Shown here: positions 33,705-46,900 of the stretch, in pieces
Layout: every line of letters starts with the position of its first letter
Position numbering within the stretch: the stretch's first letter is position 1
Assembly (NCBI GenBank): GCA_016081115.2
Contig: CM071934.1
Span: 58,761,267 to 58,825,266, forward strand
Direction of reading: 5' to 3'
DNA from: Rehmannia glutinosa
Lineage: Eukaryota; Streptophyta; Magnoliopsida; Lamiales; Orobanchaceae
DNA: 64,000 nt
Made by a program: the position numbers and the translations under genes
The notes under the pieces: model-generated
What the model saw: only the letters and a program-made list of their open reading frames with translations
Databases searched by the model: none
Told to the model about the DNA's origin: nothing

Positions 33705-35188
33705 TATTTTAATTATTAAAGTGTTACTAATTTGTGTTACAAATAAAGACTTTTAAGAAAAATATTATCTACAAAGTGTTACTTATTTAAATGTGTTACA
33801 CGTAAGTGTTACAAATTAATAAAGTGTTACAAAAATGTTACTTAAATGTCTAAGAATTTTATAATTCCAAAAGTGTTACAATAATGTGATACATATATCA
33901 ATAGTTTCAAAAGTGTTACAACAATTATGTTAGCTAATAGACTCCACATAAGATGATCATAAACTCCACAAAACACATCACAGACTCCACAAAGTGGGGA
34001 AAAAAGTGGGCATGAAGTGGGCAAAGCACAGGGCAAATAAGTGGGCAACAGAAAAAATGTTCGATTAAACCCAACCCAAGTACCCGCACATTCCAACCTA
34101 AACATATCATTAACTCCACAAAACATGAATCATTTAACGTTAAATCTCGTTTTTAGTCATATAAAGAAACCCTAAAGTGTTTTTTTTTCAAAACAAAACC
34201 CAAAATCCTTCAACACAACTAACTAAAATATACATATAAGAGAAGAAGATGAAAAAACAAATATTTTCAACCAAAGAATGACCTTTGATTTTCAAACCCT
34301 CAGACGCCAAACAATCGCGAGTGACAGAGTGAACTCATCGGAACAGGTGCGTCGGAATAGGTGCTCGTCAAACAATCATGGGTCGAAGAGAGAAGAGTCG
34401 AAGGTGCAGAAGTCGAGAGAGCAGGGGAGTCGGACGTGAGGTGGGTTTGGAAGATGAGAAGAATGGAAGAAGATCGGACGTAGTGGGCAAATGAACTGTT
34501 CTCGCCTCTTCATATATTTATTTCCTTTTTTTCTGTTTTTTTTTTAAATAAAAAGGCATTTTAGAATTTTCAGGAGAAAAAAAAGGGTATATTTCTTTGT
34601 TTAATAATGAAGGGGCATTTTTCCTTAATACCCCTTATTGGGGGTAGGGCTGCAATCGAACCGAACCGAGCCAAACTTTTGAGTGTTTGAGTTTGGATCG
34701 TTTATTAGCGAGTCGAACTTGAGCCTAAATTTATCGGACATATTGATGGCTCACGAGTTTTTTCGAGCCTAAACGAGCTTAGTAAATATTAATTATAAAT
34801 TAAATTATTCTCCAATTTATTACAAAAATAAAATTATATATATATCTGTAACACATAATATATTCATTAGAACTTATAATTTTATTCAAACAAATAAATT
34901 TATTGGAATATTTTTATATTATCATAAGTAAAAATATGAAAAATTAAAATTAAAGTCCAATTATTAGTTTACTTTATACGAGCTTACTATCGAGCCTACT
35001 CACGAGTTTACTAATGAGCATGTTCACGAGTTAACGAACCGAATATCTCTAAGTTTGATTTTGGTTCATTTATTTTAATGAGCCTCATTAAACAAACTCG
35101 AATGATCTTTTATCGAATCGAGCTCCGAATAGCTCACGAGCGGCTTGGTTCATTTGCAGCCCTAATTGGGGGTATTTTCCTAATTTCC
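33705..35188 (-). mobile_element. 5' end of the MULE carrying DUF1985 copy 2
   Basis: This resembles the 5' part of MULE copy 1 in mirror image: GTGGGC repeats (33995-34045), a segment 'cattccaacctaaacatatcatta' that is also found at 25155-25177 next to the CACTA insertion, an exon-like GA-rich leader (34285-34470), and a terminal region with runs of 'aagggtatat' and 'ggggcatttttcc'. The outer end, read inward, is GGAAATTAGGAAAATACCCC at about 35188, close to the TIR of copy 1. A hAT MITE (34645-35164) is inserted 24 bases from the end. The partner terminus near 16-22 kb was not found. Confidence 0.5.
34645..35164. mobile_element. hAT-type MITE
   Basis: Termini TAGGGCTGCAATCGAACCG and, inverted, TAGGGCTGCAAATGAACC, with 'cgagcc/gagctcgaat' subterminal blocks around an AT-rich core. 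Both flanks are ATTGGGGG (34637-34644, 35165-35172), a perfect 8-bp hAT duplication. It encodes nothing. Confidence 0.92.
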
Positions 35189-35217
35189 CTTTCATCTTGG
35201 TGGATGACTTTCTCCAA

Positions 35218-35360
35218 GGAAAATTTGATAAAATACCCCTTCCTCCTGGGGTAGTTTTGATTTTTGCCCCCATATTATTAAAATCAGATTTTTGCCCCTT
35301 CTCCTCCACCAAAAAGACCAAAATACCCCTTTACTTGAAAAAAAAAGGAAAATGAAAAGG
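35218..35360 (+). repeat. MULE copy 1 left terminal inverted repeat
   Basis: It pairs with 54980-55087 with small indels; the left arm has an extra 'ttaataatatgggggcaaaaa'-type segment. A probable leader exon follows, ending near 35580. Confidence 0.85.
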
Positions 35361-36249
35361 CTGAAGGAAACCAAAAGACACGGTATTTTGGTTTCAAAAA
35401 TTCAAAAGCAAAGCAAGAACCCATCCTCTCTGTCCACCGCCCGCACACAAGACCGACTGACCGCCCGCCCGCCGTTGCTGTAGACCTCTGTTCCAACACC
35501 GCCACGAGTATAATATTCACCCCCTTCTCGAGCACCTCGATTCGTCTACGAGCTCCAAAGTTCTTCTTCTTTCAAAAAAGTATTTTTATCTTCCTCCATA
35601 ATATATGTTTAGTGTGTGTGTGTATAGTGATTGTGTGTAGTTTTTGTAAAGTTGGTGTGTAAAAACTAGGGTTTTGGTTTTTTCATGTTATATATTGAAT
35701 TTTGTTTGGTTTTTTTGATGTAATTTTATAAAAGATTATAAAAACTAGGGTTTGGGATAGGATGGTGATAAGATTTTGGATAGCACACAATATTTAAATG
35801 ATTTGGTAAACTGGAATAAGGTGCATGTGTTCCCATGGTTATTTGGCATAAGCAAATTATCTAATGTTTAAGTAATTAGCAAAGAGCTTTGATGTTATAT
35901 GAGAGAAATATTATATAATCCGGGAGTTTCTTATTATGGAACCCATCGCTGATCAATAGCTAGAAAATGATTTAACTAATTCATTGTTGCACATATTATG
36001 TTTTTGGGATTTTGTAATTGATTTGCTTGCTTAACTTCATTTATCTGAATTTTGATGCCTATTGTTTAGTTGTATTTTTTGTTTAGTTAATATGAATTTT
36101 TTCATGTTATCTATCTATATGATTGTGTGTAATTTTTCAAAAAGGCCCGAGCACAATCAACATACATTTTAACCTATCCCACCTGTTTGCCCACATTTCT
36201 ACCCACATACCTTGTTTAAATTCATGTATATATGTGTGTCCACATGGTT

Positions 36250-36470
36250 GCCCACATGTATGCCTACTTCATAATTTATTCATGTGTTATTTTCTAATTA
36301 GCCCACATGTATGCCTACTTCATAATTTATTCATGTGTTATTTTCTAATTAGCCCACATGTATGCCCACATGTATGCCTACTTCATAATTTATTCATGTG
36401 TGATTTTCTAATTTGCCCACATGTTTGCCCACAATTATACCCACTTCTGTTACATGTATGCACACTTCAT
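36250..36470 (+). repeat. 51-bp tandem repeat with a 12-bp insertion
   Basis: GCCCACATG recurs at 36250, 36301, 36352, 36364 and 36415: spacing 51, 51, 12, 51. Each 51-base unit is 'gcccacatgtatgcctacttc' plus an AT-rich spacer, and one unit gained exactly one 12-base module. The array lies in the intron upstream of the DUF1985 start. Confidence 0.9.
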
Positions 36471-36593
36471 AATTTACTTTCATGTTAGTTTCTAATTAGC
36501 CCACATGTTTGCTCACTTCATAATTTACTCTCATTTCTTATTTTCTTATTTACAATTACTAACAAATCTATATTTTATTTTTAGGTTGATAAA

Positions 36594-37032
36594 ATGGCAC
36601 TTGTTCCCCACGAGAATGATAATTTCCCAGCAAAGCTAAGTGCTCGTTGCAATTTGACCAGTATATTGGGAAAAATTAGAGCGTGTCTCAGTGATCACAA
36701 CATCAATAGATTCAAAAAATAATGTTTTGGTCAATTTTTGGATGTGGCAAAGATTAAGTTCCAAGACCAACTTTACCTACATTTGCTTTTTAGGCAAGAT
36801 ACATCCAAGTCAACCGACAAGATAATATTCCATATCAACAACAAAGAGGCTGAGTTTGGAGTAAATGAGTTCTCTTTGATTACAAGACTTTCTTTTGGTC
36901 CTAAGTCAATTATTCCTTCTACTCCCACTATTTTTGATAAATTTTTTAGAAGGATTGAACCATTGTGTCTATCAGATGTGGAAGACGCTTTGGTTAGTTG
37001 CTCCAAAAAGTTAAAAGGTGACGGAGATGTTA
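36594..37032 (+). pseudogene. DUF1985 gene of MULE copy 1, 5' part
   Basis: An acceptor ending TTTTTAG precedes ATG at 36594 (MALVPHENDNF). The DUF1985 domain follows ('LYLHLLFRQDTSKS', 'FSLITRLSFGPKS'), with a stop at about 36720 (RFKK*CFGQF) where copy 2 has a sense codon. The frame runs into the Copia insertion at 37033-37037 (CTTTG). Confidence 0.8.
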
Positions 37033-37037
37033 CTTTG

Positions 37038-38620
37038 TGTAGGTCCCAAGGGGTGTGAGTGTAAGGTTTAGAAGAGGGGGTTGAATAAACCTTACCAAAT
37101 TTTTCGATTTAGTCCTTTTAAAAGTTCAGAGTTGATACTTTCACAGCTTGTGTCCTTGGAGGACACCAACTTAGTTAATCGAGAGTTAGTCATCAATGCA
37201 CTGACTCGAGCCGTTGATAGTATAACTCACCGTTAAGACTAAATTAGCTCAACTGTGGTTTGTTTTCAGCGGAAGACTTAACACCCTTAATTATGGTTAA
37301 GCAGAGATATAAAGCTTGATTTAGTACTTAGAGATTATCAGTTGGATAGCAAATATGTCAATAATTAAACAATTAAGATGCGGGAATTAAAGTCTTTGAA
37401 AATGTAAAAGACACGATAAGTTTTTATAGAGGTTCAAGATGGGGTAATTCTTCTACTCCTCTCTTCTCCAACTCCCGGAGGAATCCACTAGGTATTGATC
37501 GCGATACAAAGTGGTAAACAAATTCGGATACAAGTCTTGATCACACAAATGACTTGATCCTTTGGGACTCGATCAGACGCCTTGATCACTCACCGGCTTC
37601 TCGTGACGACTCGACTTCTTCACAGGCGTGCCTTTGCTACTACTGACTTACTTGCTCAAGCTCTTTGGATTTGATCACTAAGCCCTCCAAAAGCTCAAGA
37701 CTTGTTCAACCCCAACCTTTCTACAATCCTACGTGGAATGTAGACCCTTGATTCTTCATAATTTCCTCTTCAACCGATTGAAGTTATCTTTCCTTCACGG
37801 TGAGTGTTGGATTGATGTTCTTCGTAGTGTAGGCTTGAGGATTGAGCATTTAATAACTTGAGAATATTTCAGGTTACAAAATGTTTCTTTCTTGCTTGTA
37901 TGGTCAAGATAACCTGCGTAGCCTGCGTAACATTCGTAACGTTTTCTCAGAGTTATTCCTCAGCTTTTTATAGTGATCTTTCAAAAATCTGCCCGTTGAA
38001 GAGATATGCTTATTTTTGAAAGTCACTTGTGGTCGTTGGCTTGTCTTGTTGCGATCCTTGGAATTGCCATTTCCTCGTATGAATTGTTCTTGACTTTTTC
38101 GAGTTCGACACGGTGTAGTGCTTCCCATTGGTTTATTCCTTTTGCACGCTTCTGGACTGAGCACTTCGAGAAAGGTAGCATGGAGATATTACTTGTTTAA
38201 GTAATTCTCTTGATTTACGTAACGGATCTTTTTCGATTATCTCGACTTGATCGCATTTCCTTGTTTTCCCCCCAGGTGACTTAGAGTCGCTTCCAATCAT
38301 TGGATGACTCTTCTTCCGCTTCTTCAACTCGAGACTTGGCTTATCTTGAGTTGACTTGACCGATACTCCTCTCACCGCATCTTAGTCGCTCCTTCAATCG
38401 AGTTCCCGTCTTCTCTTCTTTGCCATACTCATTGTCTTGCAAAATGAGTCTTCCTTCTAGTCTCCATTGTCTTCTTGCATGTTTGGGCATAGCCGACTTA
38501 ACTCACTTGACCCAGCCCTATTTATTACAATGCGGTTTACAACAAAACATTGGGGTGCCAACTTCCTATTCTAAGTTTTACATGGCATTCATCAAAATCT
38601 AAACAATAAATTTCCCAACA
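37038..38620 (-). repeat. Copia 3' LTR
   Basis: Begins TGTAGGTCCCAAGG and ends TTTCCCAACA on the plus strand. It is preceded on the minus strand by a polypurine tract (AAAAAGGGGAAAA, 38621-38636). Confidence 0.93.
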
Positions 38621-38789
38621 ATTTTCCCCTTTTTGATGATGCCAAAACTTAAAACATTCAAAATGTAAATAGCAAAGATACATACAGATAGTGAATTCAC
38701 ATAGAATGTATGCGTAGAATCAATCCTTTTATTGATCATAACATTCTTGTTCTTTTTACACAATCACAAGGTGTATCGAGCAAACATTT

Positions 38790-41700
38790 GTCTACACAAA
38801 AAAAAATAAAGAATTTACAGACTTTATTGCGGAAGACTTACATAGTATGTATTTACATAGTAAAATACATGAAGGGGGGACAAAGAACACTTCATCTCCT
38901 TCGTTGCCTCCTCTTTCATCTTCCTCGATTCTGTCATCTTCCTCGTCTTCTTCCTTTTTCTCATCTCCACTGCCCGTCTTCTTCTTCTTTTCATATGCTT
39001 TCCTAAGCTTCATCTCTTCTTAACTCTCTTGTCTTTCCTCCCATAATCGAGTTTGTCTCTTATTTTCTTCTTCTATTCTTTTCGCATACTCAACATTGCT
39101 TTTAGCCACTTGCAAATTGGCTACTTGGTCAAGACCAAACCAAGAGATCCCTCCTTTCTTGCCTGGATCTACGTACTCAATGTTTTTGGGGCGGAGGCCT
39201 AAGTCCAAACCTCTTCCTCCACCACGCTTCTTCCTCTACCTGGGCGTGTATTGTACTGGGGTCTTTTCTTTCCAAATGAGTGACCAACGGAGTGACCAGA
39301 GGATCGCCGTAGTCTCGCCGCTGTCGCCTTCTTCACATAACGTGAGACCCTTTTCCCAAGACAAGTCCTACCATAGACATGTTTGCAAAGTATCCTTCGG
39401 ATGCGGCGTTTTAAATTCATCAACTGATCGTGGCTCGGTCCCGACATCCGAGATGGCATAAGTGTCTCTCTCTTTGGAATGCCTCCATGTTGTTTCAAGA
39501 TGTTCATAACTCGGGCATCCATTCTTCCTTCCACTTCCTCCATCCCCGCTTCAATTGTCTTTCTCTTTTCGGCCATAGATATAGCGGTGTTGGAGTGGCA
39601 AGAGTCACTGGAGTTTGCTTGCGATAATATCACCTGACAAGACCTTGTTGGGGTTTGTGCAATCATCAAGGTCACATCTTTCGATCCTTCCCCTCAACAG
39701 ACTTTCCTTTCTTTTGTTTTGACACTTCCTCACCGCTCTTTCCCTTCACAAATGCTTCCTCCTTTTTCAAACTTCTGATCTCTTTAGCGCTTTAAAGTAT
39801 TCCTCTTCCCCTTTTGGCATCATCAAAGGAGAGAGGAACACTGAAACATATCTGGCAAGCGAAGTCGAGCTCGCCGATAGCCGAGTTCGCGCTTGAGTCC
39901 GAGCTGCGGTGTATGCGGCACGGAATTCGGCGAGTAGCGTTGGACTCTCGCTTGAAATTAGCTTCATCTCAGCCATGAGAAGGCTGAATTTTCTATCCAT
40001 GTTTTCTTCCATACGCTGAGATCACTCTTATTTTGCTCACGCAGCAGCCTTTATCTCGGCGCATGTGAGCTTCATGCATGTGCTCAATGTGTTCTCTCAA
40101 TTTCGTTTTTGCATCGGATTCTCGGCTCTCCATACCAAGACTTGTTGAACAATGTTCAAATATCTAACTTGTTCCACACGCATTGTTTGTCATTTGTTGC
40201 CACCATTCCCCATTTAATCATTATGCCTCTCAAGTAAGCGAAAGTTGGCATCTGTGTTATCCGGTCATGTCCATAGAGGCCTAGTGCCTCTCCATCCGCT
40301 CAATTTCAAGAAATAATGCTTTGAACACCTCCCGAACTTCAATCGTTTCTTCCGTTTGCGGTGACGGCCATGCGGCGTCAAAGTCATAGTCACCGAACGA
40401 TGGTGTCGGATGGGAGAACAGGATCAGTCGGGAAGCGCGCGAGATCATTCTCGGACTCGTCGGGGAGGTCGGGTACCTCAGAGAGAAAGGAAATGATTCT
40501 ACAAGAATCATCACGGCCAACCGGGATTTGTTCAATGATGAGAGGTGCGCGTGAAGTTCCTTTTGGAGTCGAACTTGCTGCGGACTTGGGGAGCTGCGCA
40601 GGACTCTGTTTGTTTCACCGGGTCTTTTGTGAAGTGGACCCGAACTTTTTGAGCCTCACTGTCTCAACAACTTCGGGTCTCACCGGTTTCTCCAATTGAG
40701 TGGACTGGTCCTCGGCCTTATCGGAAGCATCATCGGACGATGATGAGATTTCCATTGGTGGCTCACCATCAAAATTGAAAATTTGATGAGTAGTCTTGAG
40801 ATCGGACTTGCTCGTCTTTGGGGAACATCCTCACCGAGTCTTTTGGATCTGCATCACGGGGATGACTCGGCTTTTTCGCCGCCTTCCGATCCCCAAAAGG
40901 TTACATCGGGATTATCCTGGGAATCATGAAGCGCTTATCTCCTTTTTCGGATGGATCAATGATAGCGGGAGGGATGTTCTCTACTTGACTTTTCTTTACC
41001 CCGAAGTCTCAACCTCCCGTGGGCCTTCATTACCTCCTGCAGGTCTCAACCTCAATGAGGCAGGCTGGACCTCCCTTTCGACGAAGTCACTGTCTTAGGG
41101 TCTTCTCGTGGTGGCATCCATTGAGTCTCAACCTCATGGATTGCACTTTCATCGCCTGCAGTGTTAACTCCCGGAGTACATTTCCTTCTCGTGCCTCGAT
41201 CGCATCGCGCCGTCATTAGCCTTCAAGCGGTTGGCACCTCACCGAGACAGTCTCAATCGCCTGAGCTTCGTTGATGGCAACTTCTTTGTTCATTTTGTGT
41301 TTGTACTTTCTCCACTTCGCCTCCTAGATTCGTTGTGGAGTCATCTCAAAGATCCTCCGACCTTTGCCGCAGCCGTGGAGGGAGTTTCCCACCGGGCGCA
41401 TCGCTTGAGTGACTTGGAATGGGGTCACTGTCTCCAAACTCCCGGCTGTTTTCTACCGAGTGTTCAGCCGTTGGGCAGTGGTGGTAAGACACCTTCATTA
41501 GGGGTTGCTCAACCGGGTCCCCACTAACCCAGGTTCATCGCCAATTCCTTAATTCCTTCTTCCGAGTGAGTGGGAAGTGGTGGCAGAACAACGGTGGCGA
41601 TTTGCTGCACTACTCCCATTGGATCGATTTCACCGTGTGTTTTGGAGGACTCTCCTGGTCCCTCCATCATGCTTTTCTCATGAAGAATTCGGATTCATGC

Positions 41701-43417
41701 ATTGCTTGCTGCATTTGCAACTCTTCGTGGGCGAAAGAAAGGATCCTCGATCCTCATCACTTTCTCGATAGAATGTCGAGGTGAGGATGTGTATGTTCTG
41801 GGTGCCGTGAGAGGGCGAATCCGGCCTTCTCTCGTGCCTCACCTTCCTCTCGCGATCTCTCCTTCTCCTTGTCCTTGAAGATCTGCAAGATATATCATGC
41901 GGTTTTCTTCATCCAAATCTTTGAGATTACAGAGGTCGATCCAGGAATTTCAGCGCCTCTTCCTCTTCTATAAATTCGGGCCGTTGGAACTGGTCCTTGA
42001 TCGACTCAATTTCCACTTCCTCCACTCTCGCAGACGGTTTTGGATGATCAAGGTGGGGATAGGATCATCACATCACTATCATCTCTATCACTTCTTCTTG
42101 TGTCTCAACATGCGAACTACACCTTGATTTGCCTCTGCTTTCTCAAGAGACTTAGTGTTTCATCAATTATATCCGGGGACTCTACTTCTTCAAATGGTTT
42201 CGGTATTTGCTCCAAATGAGTGGTGACTCAGCCGGTTTCTCAAGCTCGGATCGCTTGATGATTCTTCGTCATCTCTTAGTTCGTACTAGAGGGACCTCCG
42301 GTTCGAGAGAGAGTTTCTTCGAGTCTTGGCGGCGGGGCCGTCTTTGGTGTTTTTCTTCCGAGGAGCAGCGGCCGTCGTGGCTTTTCGCTTCTCCTCTTTT
42401 CACGATCGGAGAAGGTAGTTGAGAGTCTTTCTCGACCATTCACTGTCATTGGGCGGGAGACACGGCTGCGGGGCGGTGACTCGAGCTGCGGCGGGCGGAA
42501 GCGAGTTTGGTTTTTTCTCAGTCTTTGCGGAGAGCGTGATCTTCTTAGCAAAAAGGGCAAATAATTCTCTTAGCGGCCGCAGGGGCGCGATTTCTTCTCT
42601 GGTTGAGAGGAAACATTGTATCTTCGAGTCACCGATTCCCCCTCACTCGTGTCGCTCTCTTGGCGTAGGCTCTCTTATGTGTGCCGAGAGAGGTTTGATC
42701 TCGAACATCCTCTTGTTTACATGGAATGCCTTTCCATGTCTAAGAGGGACTCCTTTCACCTCCATCACCGGCCAATTACCGTGGCCATATCCAAGGATCC
42801 TCCAAATGCACCATCTTCCTTGAAGGATTTGTTCCTATATTCTCGCGTAGTCTGCTTTGTAGACAAACTCAGCCGCTTTATTTTCTTTTCTTCAATGATC
42901 GCATCATTACGATCAACTTTGATTTTGACATTGGTCAAAGTCCGCCAAATTTGATGTCTATACATTTGGCAACTATGTCCAACAAATTTGTGGTAATCCT
43001 CCTTGAAGAAATTTCTGTTTCTTTGTAAACTATTTTATCAAAGTAGGGCTTGGCTACTTCCTTCCAAGCAAAGGCCAGGTTTACATCGGCCGTTGATTTC
43101 TCGATGCTCCTTCCGTCGGTAGTGAGCGGTGTTCACCAAATCCTTGGCGAGAGATGGTGAACTTCTTTCCATGAACAGATGATTTTATCCCTTCATCGTG
43201 AATCTCGGCATTCACATAGAATCGTGCGACCTCTTCCACATAGGTCATTGAGAACTCCATTGTCGAAATGGTTTCGGCCGGATTTTTTTTCGATCTTTTC
43301 AGCGATTTTCTTTATAAGGGCATCATCGGACCCTTGTTTGACCATGCCCTCAAAATCTACTGATCGACCTGTGTGGATTTGTTTTCCTAGCTTGACAAAA
43401 TCATAGGTTGATGCCAT
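38790..43417 (-). pseudogene. Copia third ORF (envelope-like position), broken
   Basis: Translation can start ATG at 43417 (MASTYDFVKLGKQIHTG) and, through many frameshifts, continues to about 38790, roughly 1,500 codons. Recognisable features are a basic/charged segment near 42300-42500, the 'PEFIEEEEA' segment near 41950, a predicted helical segment 'MEENMDRKFSLLMAEMK' near 40000 and a strongly acidic tail 'EEDEEDDRIEEDERGGNEG' near 38930. Fragments of the same ORF occur at 457-1984. No signal peptide or transmembrane segment stood out, and I do not assign a function. ORFs on the plus strand here are shadows. Confidence 0.6.
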
Positions 43418-43959
43418 TTTTCAGAATTTCACCTAAAAGAAACTTAGAAATTGATTTGAATACTGATAGGGTTTGAGAGAGTTTTGCCTTTAGAAATGAA
43501 CCGTTTTTGGTGATATGTGAGAGAAAACAGAGCGAAAATGGGGTAAGTATGGTTTTACGAAAGGGCGTGCGGGTGGTTTTTGAAATGTGATCGAAATCAA
43601 CGGCTTAGATTTTGCACGCCGATTAGCATTTAATGTCTCGAATTTAATGCGGCAACGCATTTATATCCAATCATAAGCTTGGTATGCAGCTTTTTGTCTG
43701 TACACATCCTCATTATCTTGACGTCATTCTTAAAAACATTCCCGCTTAGTAAAACGACCGCATTTTTGTCACTTTGCTCATAAATGACTCAAACTTATCC
43801 CTTAGTTTATTTAACTCTTCCAGTCACTTCTCTTAAGTGACTCAAATTTGCCTAATTCGGTATAGTTGTTTTCCGACATGGTCGATTCATTTAGGCGATT
43901 TTGAGAATTCAATCCTTTTTCTCTTTTTGTGTTTCATTTCTTTTCTTTGAGTCTTCCGA

Positions 43960-46900
43960 GTGTTAGCTCGGCTTAATTAACCCTAACTCATGCTTGAGTT
44001 CTTGAGATCTTGACTCACATAATGGTTTTGTGAATATGTCACCAATTGTTTATCGCTTGAGATATATTCCAATATGATGTCCTTCTTTTCAACATGATCT
44101 CTTATGAAGTGATATCCGACATCGATATGCTTTGTTCTTGAGTGCAACACAGATTACTCGAGTGATTGCAATTGCACTTGTGTTATCACACATGATTGGA
44201 ATTTCCTTTTCTTCAACTTCATAGTCTCTCACCGCCTCATCCACGGGGATTTGGGCACAAAGAATCGCCTTGCCTATGTATTCCTTGTTTGTAGAGGTGG
44301 CTATTGAATTTTGCTTCTTGCTAAACCAGAAATCAGCCTATTTCCAAGCATTTGATATGTGCCTCGAGGTGCTTTTCTGTCAACTCGCATCCAAAGATAG
44401 TCGAGTCCGAATAGCCAATTAGCTTGAATCCACCTTCCTTTGGATACCATAAGCCAACTTATTGGCTTCCTTTCAAGTATCTCAAGATTCTTTTTAGCGT
44501 TTGTCATATGACTCTCTTTTGGAGCGATTGAAATCTCGCACATACACCTACTGAAAGAAAGGTGATGTCCGCTCGCTTTGTGAGATAGAGCAATGATCCA
44601 TAAGTGCTCTATATTTTGTTTGATCTACAGCTTGCCATCTGCATCCATGTCCATTTTGATGATGTATTCATTGGTATTTTCACGAAGACTTCTCCTCCAT
44701 ACCAAATTTCTTCATTAAATCTCTCCGGTGTATTTTGTTTGACTTATGAAGGTTCCATCCTTCAGTTGTTTCACTTGGAGTCCAAGGAAGAATGTCGACT
44801 CTCCCATCATGCTCATTTCAAATTTACTTTGCATGAGGTTTGAAAAATTTTCACACACTCTTTGTTTGTGGATCCAAAAATGATGTCATCCACATATATT
44901 TGAACAAGTAGTATACTTTTCTTGTCTTGAATTACGAAAAGTGTTCTATCTACTTTTCCTTTTGTGAATCCATTCTCGATTAGGAATTGTGACAAAGTAT
45001 CATACCATGCTCACGGGTGCTGTTTCAATCCATACAGAGCTTTCTTGAGTTTGTATACCTTATCTCCAAGAGTCTTCCCGCTCAAATCCTGGAGGTTGTT
45101 CAACATACACTTCTTCTTCCAATAAACCATTTAGGAATGCACTTTTTACATCCATCGATATACAATGAAATTCTTGTGAGTCGCATAGGCAAGAAACATC
45201 CTTATTGCTTCCAATCTTGCTACGAGGAGCAAATGTTTCATCAAAATCTATTCCTTCTTCTTGGCAATATCCTTTGGCTACTAGTCTTGCTTTGTTTCTT
45301 ACCACCGAACCTTCCTCGTTCATCTTGTTTCGAACACCCATTTAGTACCAATGACATTTTGATGGGTGGGTCTTTGAACTAATTCCCATACTTTATTTCT
45401 TTCAAACCGATTCACTCTTCTTGCATAGCTTGAATCCAATGTGTGTCATCCAATGCTTGTAACACATCTTTGGGCTCTATTTGCGAGATAAAGCATGTGA
45501 ACATAGCTTCTTGTTGAGTTACGATCTTGTTTTGACACCTTCTCTTATATCTCCAATGACAAGTTCTCGTGGATGGTCTTTCACCATCTTACATCATCGA
45601 GTTGAAGTAAGTTAGCCGGATTCATCGTCTAGCAATGTGTTGCTTTGATCGACTCTCTCGTAGTCACTTAGCGCAAATTTTCCAAATGTTTTTGAGATTC
45701 ACTATCTCATCTTCTTCCTCGAGTTTACAATTCCGATTTCGGCTTGAAGATAGGGATTTTTCTCGTATGTTTGGATGATTCAAACATTTATCACCGACTT
45801 TTCAATATCTTCTCCATTTACATTTGGCTCATCGAATACCACATGAATGGATTCCTCTAACCATAGTCCTTTTGTTGAGTACTCAGAGGCTTTGCTTTAA
45901 ATTTGAGTATCCTAAGAAGATTCCTTCATCGACTTTAGCATCGAAGGCCTTTAGATTGTCTTTGCCATTGTTGTGGATGAAGCATTTACATCCAAATATT
46001 CTAAAATATGCAACATTTGGTTTTCTCCCCGTCCAAATCTCATAGGAGTCTTTGTCACCGTCTGTTTATCATACATCTGTTTTGAGTGTAGCAAGTTGTG
46101 TTGATTGCTTGACCCAAAATCTTTTTGGTAACCTGCCGACTAACATGGTCCTTGCTACTTCTTTGAGAGTTCTATTCCTTCTTTCTCGCAACTCCATTCT
46201 CAGTGGAGTCCTTGTCTGAGATAATTCATGACCAATGCCATTTTCAATACAATATGAGTTATTATCCCATTGACAAACTCGGTTCCTGTCTCGATCTTAT
46301 TTTGATAATGGTTTGGCTCTTTTCATTTTGAATTTTCTTCATCAACTGTGGCAGTTTCTGTAGAGTTTCTTTCTTTTTACACATGAATATAGTCCATGTA
46401 TATCTTGAGTAGTCATCTACTACCACCAAGGTGTATTTCTTTCCACTTATGCTAGCTGGTTCCACTGGGCCAAATAGATCCATATGTAGCAGATGTAATA
46501 CTCTTGTTGAAGATGGGCAGGTCTTTTCTTTGAATGATGATTTGATCTGTTTTCCCTTCTGACATGCGTCACATATACTCTCCTTCTTGTATACTGAGTC
46601 TGGAAGTCCTTTCACAAGATTACTTCTGGCAAGCTTGTTGATCGTTTTGAAATTTAGGTGACTCAGCTTTTTGTGCCACAACCAGCTTGATTCAACTGTG
46701 CTTTTGGCTAATAGACAGGTGTTGTGTGTAGCGGTTGACCAATCTACTACATACATGTTCTTTTATCTGCATCCTTGCAACACAACTTCATTCGATTCAG
46801 TATCCTTGATTTGGCATATACCCATGTTAAATCCAACATTATAGCCCTTGTCACAGAGTTGACTGATGCTTAGCAAGTTGAAGTTGAGTCCTTAAACATA

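Noticed and set aside
42419..42823. Plus-strand open frame of 134 codons (and others at 40361-42422)
   Set aside because: They lie antisense to the third ORF of the minus-strand Copia element and show no recognisable domain.
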